A DNA stretch of 64,000 nucleotides, from the NCBI GenBank assembly GCA_030388825.1, contig CP128836.1, forward strand, positions 558,001 to 622,000. The letters are read 5' to 3'. A program made the translations under genes and the position numbers. Positions 42,498 to 51,351 of the stretch are shown one piece after another. Under the pieces are notes generated by a model that was given only the letters and a program-made list of their open reading frames with translations, was not told where the DNA came from and made no database searches. This DNA is from Rossellomorea sp. AcN35-11 (GTDB taxonomy: Bacteria > Bacillota > Bacilli > Bacillales > Bacillaceae_B). Every line of letters starts with the position of its first letter. Positions within the stretch are counted from its first letter, which is position 1.

Positions 42498-43289
42498 TTA
42501 TCCTCCTTCTTTATCCGTCATTTTTCTATAAAAGAAGGTAGCGGCCGCTTCGAATCCATACTGTTGAGGTGCGAAGATTTGTTCTGTACTTCCAACAAAT
42601 AAAATCCCACCTGGCTTTAAAGCCTTACTAAATTTTTTATACAATTCACTTTTTGCTTGATCGGTAAAATAAATCATCACATTACGGCACACAATCAAGT
42701 CAAAGTGACTGTCAAAAGTATCGGATAATAGGTTCTGTTTTTTGAAGGTAACAGTCTTCTTAATAGAATCTTTGAGCTTAAAAAAATTCCCCTCTTGAAC
42801 AAAGTATTTTGTTTTCATCATTTCAGGCACTTCCGCTAAATCCCTTTCAGGATATAACCCGACCTTTGCATTAGAAATAACATTTTGATCTATATCTGAT
42901 GCAAGAACAGATATCTGATCAAGAGGGAAGAAATTCGATAAGATCATCGCTAGCGTATAAGGTTCTTCCCCTGTTGAACAAGCGGCACTCCAAACCTTCA
43001 ACTCTTTATTTTCATTTAATAATTGTGGGAGTATTGACTCTTCCAGGACCTTCCATCTTTCGTAATTACGATAAAACTCAGAGACATTTATAGTAATCCG
43101 ATCTAGAAATTCATCATATAACTCCTCGTCCTTTTCCATCCTTTTAAACAAGTCACTAAAGCTTAGAAACCCCTTTTTCTCTAAAAAAGCAATCAATCGC
43201 CTTTTCATTTGTGCTTCTTTGTATAAAGCCAAATCTAATCCTGATTTCTTTTTAAATTTGCTTATGAATAATTCGTAGTCATCTATCAT
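42498..43289 (-). CDS. cheR: CheR-type protein-glutamate meth­yltransferase
   Basis: 263 residues; GAGGGATCTGT precedes the ATG. The N-terminal helical domain (ISKFKKKSGLDLALY) and the SAM-binding methyltransferase domain (KVWSAACSTGEEPYTLAM, then DLIVCRNVMIYFTDQAK) are typical of CheR, which methylates glutamates of chemotaxis receptors. No receptor or cheB gene is near; its partner may be elsewhere. Head of the cheR-mltG-prsA unit with a shared-class promoter. Confidence 0.9.
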   Translation of the reverse strand: MIDDYELFISKFKKKSGLDLALYKEAQMKRRLIAFLEKKGFLSFSDLFKRMEKDEELYDEFLDRITINVSEFYRNYERWKVLEESILPQLLNENKELKVWSAACSTGEEPYTLAMILSNFFPLDQISVLASDIDQNVISNAKVGLYPERDLAEVPEMMKTKYFVQEGNFFKLKDSIKKTVTFKKQNLLSDTFDSHFDLIVCRNVMIYFTDQAKSELYKKFSKALKPGGILFVGSTEQIFAPQQYGFEAAATFFYRKMTDKEGG

Positions 43290-43322
43290 ACAGATCCCTC
43301 ATTTTAAGCATTTCTATAGAAA

Positions 43323-43361
43323 AGATTATCAGCTGTGAATAGAACTGGCGAGAACTAGCGA
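43323..43361 (-). promoter_or_regulatory. Shared-class promoter of the cheR-mltG-prsA operon
   Basis: Leftward TCGCT-N5-TCGCC-N18-TAATCT. Confidence 0.8.
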
Positions 43362-43366
43362 AAAAG

Positions 43367-43402
43367 AAAAGACACTTAGATAAAAACCTAAGTGTCTTAA
43401 TT
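43367..43402 (-). terminator. Terminator of the spermidine-synthase-like gene
   Basis: 11-bp stem AAGACACTTAG/CTAAGTGTCTT overlapping the gene's last codon; T-rich beyond. Confidence 0.8.
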
Positions 43403-44803
43403 AACGTTATCTAAGCTTGTATACTCATCTAACAACATTTGGCCTTCCTTCACATCAAAAAGTCTAAACCCACTCAACTTTTCACGAACTAAAGGAGAAT
43501 CACTTGCGATTAACACCAAGTTCTGCGAGGTTCCCACTTTCTTTTCACCTAACACATAAACATAAGGATATACATCTTTTAGTGTAGTATTCAAGGATTC
43601 GAGAAACTCATCATTTTTAGGGGTACCAATTGCATTAATGAATAACATCCCATCCCCGGCCAATTTGGTTTTAGTTAATTGGAAGAACTCTTTTGTGACC
43701 AAGTGAAACGGAATTTGTTTAGTATCATGAAATGCATCTAAAATGATCAAGTCGAATTCACTCTTCACATCATACAGCAGTTTTCTTCCGTCTCCTATTT
43801 GGACACCCTCTCCTTTATACCCAAAATACTCTCTACTTATTTCAGCCACCTTTTCATCTAATTCTGCAGCAATTACATTGTCAGAATACTTCTCGTACTT
43901 TCTTGTTAATGAACCTACTCCATGACCTAATATGAATACACCATCATTACCAGCATCCATCCGTTCTGTTAATTCCCATATGTTCTGTGTGTAGTCGAAG
44001 ATCAAATCATTTCGATTATCCATATCGACCATCCCTTGTATGGTGGATGAATTACCGAAAGTAAGGTATCTAAAATCTCCTTTTCTACCTCTAAAATTAT
44101 CTGTTTCATAAACGTAAATGTCATGATAAAGACTTGTTTCATGAAAGATTAGCCCTTGCCTCTCAGGTTGAACCGGAAGGAACGTAATGATGATAAACGG
44201 GATCAGAAATGTGAAAAACTTCTTACGGACAGGAGGATTGGGAATAAAATATAATACAAATACAATAGCCAGAAGAAGAACCAACATGCCAATCACTGTA
44301 TTAATACTCATATATCTTATAAAGAAAAATGTCGTTACAAGCGTCCCTAACACACTGCCTAGAGCAGACGATGTGTGTAAATTTCCTATAACCTTACCAC
44401 TGACCTTATCATCCATTCCTTCTTTCATTAACACAGGCACTATGCTACTTAAAAGAAGGTTAGGAATAAAATACAAAAACATTACACCCATGATCGTTCC
44501 TTGCAAACTCGATAAATGCTTGAACATCGGGAAAGACACGTGCTTAATCCAGGGAATTAAACAGATAAAAAGTATAGAGATAAAATAGAGCATAAATGTC
44601 CTCAACCTGGCATCTTCACTATCGGCCACTCGACCTCCCAATACATACCCAACAGAGGAGCCTACCAGGAATATTGTAATGATGATACCCCAAGTGTAAA
44701 CCGTGTTTCCGAAGGTTGGCGCAATCAACCTTGTAGCCGTCATCTCTAGCCCCATGATCACAAAGCTAACAATAAATAAATTAGCATAAACAATTTTTTT
44801 CAT
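43397..44803 (-). CDS. Membrane protein with a spermidine-synthase-like domain
   Basis: 468 residues; TAGGAAGTGTTAC precedes the ATG. About seven membrane helices in residues 1-195, then a periplasm- or cytoplasm-facing Rossmann domain of the spermine/spermidine synthase family with FILGHGVGSL, IAAELDEKV, IGDGRKLL and LIILDAFHD as the nucleotide and acidic sites. Such fused proteins are known in bacteria, but their substrate is mostly unproven. Transcribed alone from a shared-class promoter. Confidence 0.85.
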   Translation of the reverse strand: MKKIVYANLFIVSFVIMGLEMTATRLIAPTFGNTVYTWGIIITIFLVGSSVGYVLGGRVADSEDARLRTFMLYFISILFICLIPWIKHVSFPMFKHLSSLQGTIMGVMFLYFIPNLLLSSIVPVLMKEGMDDKVSGKVIGNLHTSSALGSVLGTLVTTFFFIRYMSINTVIGMLVLLLAIVFVLYFIPNPPVRKKFFTFLIPFIIITFLPVQPERQGLIFHETSLYHDIYVYETDNFRGRKGDFRYLTFGNSSTIQGMVDMDNRNDLIFDYTQNIWELTERMDAGNDGVFILGHGVGSLTRKYEKYSDNVIAAELDEKVAEISREYFGYKGEGVQIGDGRKLLYDVKSEFDLIILDAFHDTKQIPFHLVTKEFFQLTKTKLAGDGMLFINAIGTPKNDEFLESLNTTLKDVYPYVYVLGEKKVGTSQNLVLIASDSPLVREKLSGFRLFDVKEGQMLLDEYTSLDNVN

Positions 44804-44830
44804 GTAACACTTCCTAGTTGTTTTTATTTA

Positions 44831-44869
44831 ACGGTACCAATCTGACAACCAATAGGCTAGAACTAGCGA
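44831..44869 (-). promoter_or_regulatory. Shared-class promoter
   Basis: Leftward TCGCT-N5-TAGCC-N18-TACCGT, with the T-tract of the terminator at 44872-44903 forming its upstream end. Confidence 0.7.
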
Positions 44870-44871
44870 AA

Positions 44872-44903
44872 AAGTGCGCCCAGGGGAACCCTAAGCGCAC
44901 ATA
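44872..44903 (-). terminator. Terminator fused to a promoter
   Basis: GTGCGC/GCGCAC outer stem with inner pairs and TTTTT running into the shared motif. It reinforces the hairpin at 44973-45012. Confidence 0.7.
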
Positions 44904-44972
44904 CATCACCATATTTGTTTTTGGCGGATACATTGGAATAATACGGTCTATTTACCACCTATTTGAAGAGAT

Positions 44973-45012
44973 CAAAAAAGCTGTAGATTCAATAAATGAA
45001 CCCACAGCCCTT
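44973..45012 (-). terminator. Terminator of the CWB2 gene
   Basis: GGCTGTGGGTTCAT/ATTGAATCTACAGC stem with six T residues on the minus strand. Confidence 0.75.
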
Positions 45013-45014
45013 AA

Positions 45015-46250
45015 TTATAATCCTAGACCTTTTAAAACATCTTGAGAAATTGCAGCTTCTCCTCCAAGCACGTAAACATTATGGTTTTTCCCTTGCAGAT
45101 ATGCTTTTGTTTCAGCAACATCTAACCAAGGATGTACCAACAGGATTTTTGCATCTAATTTATGCGCCAATGCAGAAGCTGCAACAGCATCAGGATAATC
45201 CTCTTTTGTTGTGTTTACAGATTTACCACGAACCAAGATAATGTTTGAACTTGAGCCTTTTAGATTCTCAGCCCCAGCTATACTTGTAGTATAACGATTA
45301 CTTCCTGCAATGCGATTTACGGATATACCTTTGGATTTCAATTGTGAAACCACACCATCCGATATTACTGCCGATCCCCCATAAACATCTACACTAGTTA
45401 CAGAAGAAGGTAAATTCACTGGCAGATCACCTTTATTTGCTAAGTAAATAGGAACACCATTAATGGCAGCATCAGCAGAAGCAGAAAGGGCATCTGCAAC
45501 TGAATAACCATTAGCTATGATTGCTTTGCTATTATTTGACGTTCCGGCTTCTTCATTAATTCGAGCGGCTGTTTCAAATCGAGTGCTACCTGAAATTCTT
45601 TCAACAACATATCCCTTATTAGCTAATTTCGTTTCCACACCTTGATGAATAGCAACAGAACCACCAAGTAGGTAAACTTTCTTAGCATTTAATCGAGCCA
45701 GTTCATTTAGTACAGATTGATCTACATTGGATGAATAGGTTAATAGAATAGGCGCATCTTTTACTCCAGATAGACTCGAAGCGGCTAATGCATCTGCAGG
45801 ATTATCAGCTCTAGCGAGGATCACAGATTTTTCTGCAGACTGCAATCCATTTGGCCACCCTTCCTTTGATACTTCAATTGCTGTATCTAATCGTGTTTGT
45901 CCAGATAGACGAGTGAATGCATCAGGAACTTTTCCACTTCCATCCTCAATATAAACTGTTAATACTTCATACATATTAGACGAAGTTAAACTAGTCACTT
46001 CAAATTTCTGACCACTATAGTCAACTACAGAAGTTGTAAGACCAGTTATGTGAAAATTCCCTCCGCCGTAATATCCATAAACCATTCCTTTACAATGATT
46101 AGTTGCGTCCACTGCATTTTCGATTCCAACATCTTTCTTTGTTATGGTCATTTCACAATAACCAATATTTCCACCATTTGCATGAGCCGCATTAGGTAAT
46201 GCAGCCATAAGCGCTAAAACAGATACCCCTAAAAACTTTGTAAACTTCAC
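45015..46250 (-). CDS. Secreted protein with cell-wall-binding type 2 repeats
   Basis: 411 residues from a GTG preceded by GAGGAGG. Signal peptide (FLGVSVLALMAALP, cut after AHA). Residues about 25-110 are a small unknown N-terminal domain. Residues 115-411 hold three CWB2 repeats (RLSGQTRLDTAIEVS, RISGSTRFETAARI and RIAGSNRYTTSIAG, each followed by the VYLLGGSVAI-like strand), which bind secondary wall polymers. There is no visible catalytic domain, so it may be an adhesin or surface modifier. Confidence 0.85.
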   Translation of the reverse strand: MKFTKFLGVSVLALMAALPNAAHANGGNIGYCEMTITKKDVGIENAVDATNHCKGMVYGYYGGGNFHITGLTTSVVDYSGQKFEVTSLTSSNMYEVLTVYIEDGSGKVPDAFTRLSGQTRLDTAIEVSKEGWPNGLQSAEKSVILARADNPADALAASSLSGVKDAPILLTYSSNVDQSVLNELARLNAKKVYLLGGSVAIHQGVETKLANKGYVVERISGSTRFETAARINEEAGTSNNSKAIIANGYSVADALSASADAAINGVPIYLANKGDLPVNLPSSVTSVDVYGGSAVISDGVVSQLKSKGISVNRIAGSNRYTTSIAGAENLKGSSSNIILVRGKSVNTTKEDYPDAVAASALAHKLDAKILLVHPWLDVAETKAYLQGKNHNVYVLGGEAAISQDVLKGLGL

Positions 46251-46372
46251 TTGTTTTCCTCCTCAACTATTATTCTATTTCTATTTTACCAATCCAAAGT
46301 TAAAAAGTCCCATTCTCATTAGCTTAATTTTACATATTCCCCACTTTTTTAAAAGAACGCATGTAATCTCAA

Positions 46373-46744
46373 CTAGACTGTATTGATATACCCTACATTT
46401 TCTAAAAGTTTGAAATTATTTCTCTCCAAAAAGAGAACGAATTCCCTATCCCCAAGATTAATATCAGAAAGTAAACAAAAATGAATATTATTCACCCCGT
46501 GATAATCAAGTAACTTATCTAATACTGTTATTTCTATTCCTGTTAATGCCCTATTTTTTCTATAGGTACCAACCAAATATTCAGTAACATTTCTACTAAA
46601 CTTCAAAATTTTAGAGTTATCCGAAAACACTAAGTTTCCACCCTTTATATCTTCAACCAACTGCTCATTTCGGATGATTAACTCACCTATTTTCTCTTCC
46701 AGTAAATCAGCTTGACTACTTCTTATCCTCAAAAACTCAACCAT
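46373..46744 (-). CDS. Unknown protein, second gene of a pair
   Basis: 123 residues, starting 3 bp after the upstream gene's stop; the ribosome site (GGAGTAG) lies within that gene. Helical, with a C-terminal strand (INLGDREFVLFLERNN). No family recognised. Confidence 0.6.
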   Translation of the reverse strand: MVEFLRIRSSQADLLEEKIGELIIRNEQLVEDIKGGNLVFSDNSKILKFSRNVTEYLVGTYRKNRALTGIEITVLDKLLDYHGVNNIHFCLLSDINLGDREFVLFLERNNFKLLENVGYINTV

Positions 46745-46747
46745 TAC

Positions 46748-46987
46748 CTATTCTACTCCATCGATTGCCAGATCCACATTTTCTATCAACTCTACACATG
46801 TAAAACCAAGTTCCACCGCTAACTGGCGGTATTCCTGAACACAATCAACAATTATCAGTTCTATATCTATCTCATTGTTACCACCTTGAGCAGTAATGTC
46901 ATTGGAAATAGGCTCTTTAGAGCCAGCTCTTAAAGACACCCCACAAAACCCACTTTCTAGTTCATTCACATTTTCTATGTATCTCAA
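46748..46987 (-). CDS. Unknown small acidic protein
   Basis: 79 residues from a TTG preceded by GAGAGGGG; a GTG three codons earlier overlaps the site. Acidic, alpha/beta. Co-transcribed with the next gene from a shared-class promoter. Confidence 0.6.
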   Translation of the reverse strand: MRYIENVNELESGFCGVSLRAGSKEPISNDITAQGGNNEIDIELIIVDCVQEYRQLAVELGFTCVELIENVDLAIDGVE

Positions 46988-47265
46988 CAATTGCACCCCT
47001 CTCAGTTTATGTATATCAACTTTACGAAAATTTTTATTATTTGGCTAAGGAAAGCGAAATTATACAGTCTCTCACTACAGTTCAGCAAAGGTTTTATAAA
47101 ACTTGAACGTTCGAAACACACCGTTTGTTCCACCTTATCTTTAAGAGAATAATAATACAGATCCACACTTCCAAACCGCTAAAAGACATTAATTAAATAG
47201 AATTGTTCCAGGATACTTCAAAAACGACTTTCATAATACAACATCAATACACTAACTCATTAATT
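46988..47265. other. Intergenic stretch with a promoter but no gene
   Basis: Carries the shared-class promoter at 47019-47057. A 32-codon frame on the minus strand (near 47090-47190) has no ribosome site and is not called. Confidence 0.5.
47019..47057 (-). promoter_or_regulatory. Shared-class promoter
   Basis: Leftward TCGCT-N5-TAGCC-N18-TAAAGT. Confidence 0.75.
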
Positions 47266-47300
47266 AAAAAACAAAGAACTACACCAACCGGCGTAGTCCT
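47266..47300 (-). terminator. Intrinsic terminator
   Basis: GACTACGCC/GGTGTAGT-type stem with TTCTTTGTTTTTT on the minus strand. Confidence 0.7.
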
Positions 47301-47385
47301 CACTCAAAATATAAAATTAGAGAGTATTTCTTTGATTATTACGAACTTTTTGTTTTCCTTCTAACTATAACGTTTATCCGTGAAA

Positions 47386-47973
47386 CTAAAATAAAAGCAT
47401 TTGTTCAACGACATTCTCTTCTTTTTCTTCTTCTTCATTCTTTAACCCATGTTCTCTCGCTAACAAATCTCTATAAACCTTTAAATCTTCAAGCGTTAAT
47501 ATTGATATGTCAGATATATCTACTACCTCACCAAAAGAATTTTCCAGACCGAATTTATCACTTAAGGCAGCAGACACCTTCATATATCTTTTATTACCAT
47601 GACGAGTAACTGGAGCTTCCCGGATTTGTCTTTGCCATACTAAATATTCCTCTTCAACCATCCAATATAGAGAATTCAGCGGGATCTTGACCATACCATC
47701 CTCTACAGCATTCATAAGTATTTGATCAATTTCTATTGAAGTTTTAGCTATTACTAAGTGCTCCAACTTTTGAGTTAGTATGTAGTATTTAAAATCTAGC
47801 CGCTTCTCCATATCAGCAATTCTAGGTCTTTTACATAGTATACCTATTGCTTGAAGTCGCTTTTTATTTAGACTTGTGGGACTAGCTTCCCACCTCTCAA
47901 TCATTTCCTGGGAACGTTTACCCCATCTTTCTTGTAATTCATTTACATCACCAAAAATATTGGCAGTAATCAT
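47386..47973 (-). CDS. Unknown helical protein
   Basis: 195 residues; GGAGGTCGTAGG precedes the ATG. Helical, ends in a Glu-rich stretch. The first 60 residues (RWGKRSQEMIERWE, KKRLQAIGILCKRP) and a VSAALSDKFGL segment look like a DNA- or protein-binding helix bundle, but the family is unknown. Confidence 0.6.
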   Translation of the reverse strand: MITANIFGDVNELQERWGKRSQEMIERWEASPTSLNKKRLQAIGILCKRPRIADMEKRLDFKYYILTQKLEHLVIAKTSIEIDQILMNAVEDGMVKIPLNSLYWMVEEEYLVWQRQIREAPVTRHGNKRYMKVSAALSDKFGLENSFGEVVDISDISILTLEDLKVYRDLLAREHGLKNEEEEKEENVVEQMLLF

Positions 47974-48055
47974 CCTACGACCTCCATTCTCCCTTAGAAT
48001 AAACTCATTTCCCCAACTGTACGAAAAACGGAAAGGTTAAATATATGTTTTCTTT

Positions 48056-48136
48056 TTAAAAAAAGACATATATACATACCCCTAACGCTAAAACACCCCA
48101 TACACAAACCCCTGTAAACCACTTAGAATAATCCAA
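48056..48136 (-). CDS. Possible 26-residue membrane peptide
   Basis: A TTG with GAGAG about 15 bases upstream opens a frame MDYSKWFTGVCVWGVLALG ending VCIYVFF. One membrane helix fills it. It lies between divergent genes; the ribosome site is poor, so this is tentative. Confidence 0.3.
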   Translation of the reverse strand: MDYSKWFTGVCVWGVLALGVCIYVFF

Positions 48137-48287
48137 GCTAATTTTCTTACTCTCTCACAGATTTCAAAGGTACAGATTCACAAAAAAACGCTACAATATT
48201 CCCAGAAGAATAGTCTGAAAATTCGAGGGTGTTCCAAATTATTGTGGTACAATAAACCAAACGTTAGTTCTCGGAAGGGGCAATAAT

Positions 48288-49514
48288 ATGCAGCTATACA
48301 CCGAAAATGAAATCGAATTATTAAATGAGTTCATGGACTTGTTTGAAGGTGAAAAAGAAATTAACGAAGAAACTCACGAAAAAGCCCGGACAACCATCAA
48401 TAAGTTTTGGCAAGGTCTGAATTACTCATTAAAAGATTTAATGGATTTTGGTCTTACAAGTCAATTCATCACAGAAGCACCCATTGATATGGTAAGACAT
48501 TTTTTCTCCAAAATAAACGTCATCATAACGAAAAAAGACATCAAAAGAGGGAAAAAACACGTCTTACAAAGGTGTTTAAGAAAGTACCACAAACAACAAA
48601 TAAGGGACCACCTTTTGAAAATGTTTTACTCCCAACATGAGGATTCGATCTTTTCCCTTGCCAAGGATTCCTCCTTAAAGAAGCTAGAACACGAAATAGA
48701 TACATATGGTTTTCATAGAGTTTTATGGGTCGCTTATACTCTGGAAGATAAAAACATAGAACTCACTAAAACCTTAAGGGACGAATTCCCGAAAGATTAC
48801 ACCCACGCATTAATTTATTATTACCGGATCTATCAATCAATGAATTTTCAAGAGGTAATGGAAAGCCCAGAAGAATTAGATAAAGGTACGACCCCCAATC
48901 CATATGAGATTTTAAAAGAAAACAAAAGAATTAAAAGCAAGATGGATCGAGCAACTAAACAAAGACAAGGATTAAAAAAAGAAGTATATGAATTACAACA
49001 AGAGAACAAGCAAATGCGCAGTGAGATCCATGATTTATACGAAGAATCGTTAGTGGAGATTGAACGCTTGAAAGAAGAGAGCAAATTACAACTCAATGAA
49101 TTTCAGTCTGAACGAGAAATGCTCACCGACTTAATTCAGCACCTAACCGATAAGAACACCAAGCTACAGGACCAACTGAAGAGTCAAAAAGAAGAAACCA
49201 CCCTCTCTTTAGAAGGAAAAGATATCTGTTTTGTCGGAGGAAGCAAGGAAAGGTTTTACCGAGAAGCAGTAGAGAAATACGGAGGTACCTTTCATTTTGT
49301 TCCAGTTGATGATTACAATCTCATCAGAGGGGCAGTTGGAAAGTCTGATATTGTTTTCTTCTTAAAAGATATCGTTAAACACAAGCACTTCAAAGAGACT
49401 TTCTCAGCAGCCAAAGACTTTGATGTTCCATTTTGCTACCTCAACTCAAAAGGATACAATAATTTTGAGAATGAACTATTAAACTATATGCTCACTTTAG
49501 AGGAATCTAGTTAA
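48288..49514 (+). CDS. Coiled-coil protein with a DUF2325-like C-terminal domain
   Basis: 408 residues; GGAAGGGGCAATA precedes the ATG. Helical N-terminal half, long coiled coil at about 205-305, and a C-terminal 95-residue domain (LEGKDICFVGGSKERFYREA, VPVDDYNLIRGAV, then DIVFFLKDIVKHKHF) that reads like the DUF2325 Rossmann-like group. DUF2325 proteins are common in mobile elements; their function is poorly known. Plus-strand gene with an extended -10 (TGGTACAAT) and a strong terminator. Confidence 0.7.
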   Translation: MQLYTENEIELLNEFMDLFEGEKEINEETHEKARTTINKFWQGLNYSLKDLMDFGLTSQFITEAPIDMVRHFFSKINVIITKKDIKRGKKHVLQRCLRKYHKQQIRDHLLKMFYSQHEDSIFSLAKDSSLKKLEHEIDTYGFHRVLWVAYTLEDKNIELTKTLRDEFPKDYTHALIYYYRIYQSMNFQEVMESPEELDKGTTPNPYEILKENKRIKSKMDRATKQRQGLKKEVYELQQENKQMRSEIHDLYEESLVEIERLKEESKLQLNEFQSEREMLTDLIQHLTDKNTKLQDQLKSQKEETTLSLEGKDICFVGGSKERFYREAVEKYGGTFHFVPVDDYNLIRGAVGKSDIVFFLKDIVKHKHFKETFSAAKDFDVPFCYLNSKGYNNFENELLNYMLTLEESS

Positions 49515-49525
49515 TCCGAAAGAAC

Positions 49526-49565
49526 AATAGAGGGTCCAGTCAATTAGATGACTTGACCCTCTTTT
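49526..49565 (+). terminator. Strong intrinsic terminator
   Basis: GAGGGTCCAGTCA/TGACTTGACCCTC stem with six T residues on the plus strand. Confidence 0.85.
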
Positions 49566-49852
49566 TTATATATAATATACCGGACTACCAGATCCCATGT
49601 TATACTCACCTTATATAAATCAGGAACTCTGAACCAATTAAACGAAAAAATATGAGTAAATACATATTTTTTACGAATTTAAAGTTTACGAACGTTTTAA
49701 GTCGGGTAAAGTCCTATAATTGCTTATATATCCTAAAATAAACCACTTAACATACGGGTTCTTATTGTGTTTAAATACTAATAGAAACCTTAGAACAGGA
49801 ATATAAAAGCTTAAGACGGACTATTATTAATCTTAAAAAGGTTGGGCTTAAA
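49566..49852. other. Intergenic region upstream of a small gene
   Basis: A TATAAT box near 49716-49721 is the only promoter-like signal; nothing else is supported. Confidence 0.4.
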
Positions 49853-50077
49853 GTGAAAGAAAACTATTTAACCGATAATTCTCAAAAATTTTGGATGGTC
49901 GTTTATTCATTGGATTCTGGAGATTTTAGAAATGCTACGATGACTTCCACTCACGATTCAGACATTGATAAAATAAGTGATGTGTTTGAAAGTAATAATC
50001 CAGACTATCGAGTGATTCACATTGGAAAAGGAGCATTACCTCCTAAAACCTATCGTTCACTTCAGTATGTTAACTAA
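49853..50077 (+). CDS. Unknown 74-residue protein
   Basis: GTG start with AAAGG some 11 bases upstream. Compact alpha/beta composition (FWMVVYSLDSGDFRNATMTS, YRVIHIGKGALPP). Ends at a strong shared terminator. Family not recognised. Confidence 0.6.
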   Translation: MKENYLTDNSQKFWMVVYSLDSGDFRNATMTSTHDSDIDKISDVFESNNPDYRVIHIGKGALPPKTYRSLQYVN

Positions 50078-50084
50078 TTTTCAT

Positions 50085-50131
50085 AAATAAAAAGCTAATC
50101 AACAAATTAAGTTGGTTAGCTTTTTTGTATG
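50085..50131. terminator. Bidirectional terminator
   Basis: AAAAAGCTAA-CAAC/GTTG-TTAGCTTTTTT stem between convergent genes. Confidence 0.85.
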
Positions 50132-50132
50132 A

Positions 50133-51023
50133 CTACACAATTTTTCCCTCTTCTATCCACTTTCTCTTTTCTTCTCTTATATCATTAGCTAATTTATATT
50201 TTCCCTGTAATTCATCAAACATGATTGTCTTGTCCCAATATCGTAGACCTTCTTCTTTATCAGGTAAGTGCAAAAGATAATTCCTGCCTATTTGATAATT
50301 AAATTCCGCTAACAAAAAGAAACTTTCTGATTCAGTACACTTTTTAATACCCTTGTTACACAACCTTATCGATTCTTCAATATTTTCCCCAATATCAGTA
50401 TATATTTTAGATAAATTATAATAAACTTTTAGAATCAACTTATTATCAACCACCTCTCCCACTTTCTCTGTAATCTCGTAGGCTCTAAGCATATAAAACA
50501 AAGCTTTTTGCGGCTGTTTTTCATTTCTAAATATTATCCCTATACTATTTAGAACATTGACATCCAGTTCTTTAAATAAATTTGTTAGTGAACTATCTGA
50601 GAGACATGACAACAAAACTTCAATTGCTTCTTCTTTTTGATCTAGCAAATGATATAATGCTAATCCTTTATTCCAAACCAGGTGATTTCGATTATCCCCT
50701 TCTTTAAACAAAGGGTTCTCTAACTCTGTTTCCACAAGTTCATAAATCGCTTTATAATTTCTATCTCTTCTAGATCTAGATAATTGCTCTTTTACTTCCT
50801 TTATATAATCAGAACGGTCACACACATCCTCTTCCATAAAGTAATCAGAATCAACACCTAGCCGCTCTGAAATCTTCATTAGAACAAAATAAGATGGCTT
50901 AAATCGATTGTTTTCAATTCTACTTATTTCTGATTGAGTACATATACCCTGAGCAAGTTCTTTTTGCGATACTTTCATTAATTTTCTCAACTTTTTAATC
51001 TTTTCCCCTACAGTTTCATTCAT
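50133..51023 (-). CDS. RRNPP-type quorum regulator (HTH plus TPR)
   Basis: 296 residues from the ATG preceded by GAGGTGAAAGTT. Residues 8-62 are an XRE helix-turn-helix (VSQKELAQGICTQSEISRIE). The remainder is all-helical TPR-like repeats of about 35-40 residues (HLVWNKGLALYHLLDQKEEA, then LILKVYYNLSKIYTDIGEN and FLLAEFNYQIGRNYL). This is the layout of PlcR, NprR and AimR-like regulators, which are controlled by an imported short peptide. A secreted propeptide gene lies divergently next to it (51.21 kb). Overlapping divergent promoters and an inverted repeat lie between them. The exact subfamily is not decided. Confidence 0.85.
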   Translation of the reverse strand: MNETVGEKIKKLRKLMKVSQKELAQGICTQSEISRIENNRFKPSYFVLMKISERLGVDSDYFMEEDVCDRSDYIKEVKEQLSRSRRDRNYKAIYELVETELENPLFKEGDNRNHLVWNKGLALYHLLDQKEEAIEVLLSCLSDSSLTNLFKELDVNVLNSIGIIFRNEKQPQKALFYMLRAYEITEKVGEVVDNKLILKVYYNLSKIYTDIGENIEESIRLCNKGIKKCTESESFFLLAEFNYQIGRNYLLHLPDKEEGLRYWDKTIMFDELQGKYKLANDIREEKRKWIEEGKIV

Positions 51024-51135
51024 AACTTTCACCTCATTTATGTACGATACGACTATACTTTCTGGAGTCCAATATAACTATATACCCATTATAACTAAAA
51101 CAAATATTCAGTCATTTTTAGAAACGCTTTACTTT

Positions 51136-51189
51136 TTTACATTTTGCTTTCATAATTATAGTACAAACATCACTATACACAAAAGTGAT
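51136..51189. promoter_or_regulatory. Divergent promoters with an inverted-repeat operator
   Basis: Plus strand: TTTACA-N15-TATAGT (51136-51162). Minus strand: TTGTGT-N16-TATAAT (51155-51182). The inverted repeat ATCACT-N9-AGTGAT (51169-51189) covers the minus-strand -35 and the start zone of the plus-strand transcript, a plausible site for the HTH-TPR regulator. Confidence 0.5.
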
Positions 51190-51209
51190 AATCTAGGGGG
51201 GTGACAGCA

Positions 51210-51351
51210 TTGAAAAAACTAACACTCACTTTGCTTTTAGCATTGGGATTAGTGGCAAGCAGCCGGTACAGCTAGCGCGGATTATACAGAAACTGCTAGT
51301 AGTACATCCACATTTACAATTGCCGCTGCAGACTACCCAGATCAACATTAA
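51210..51351 (+). pseudogene. Secreted signalling propeptide gene with a one-base frameshift
   Basis: GGGGGGTGACAGCA lies before a TTG start. The frame reads MKKLTLTLLLALGLVA, then is shifted by one extra A near 51257. The +1 frame continues AAGTASA (a signal-peptidase site), DYTETASSTSTFTIAAADYPDQH and stop. Corrected, it is a 46-residue secreted propeptide, as for Phr/PapR-like peptides. The shift may be a real mutation, a programmed event or an error in the sequence. Confidence 0.65.

Noticed and set aside
44187..44588. 133-codon plus-strand frame opposite the spermidine-synthase-like gene
   Set aside because: It is antisense to a well-supported coding gene, with no ribosome site; a shadow of the membrane-helix codons.
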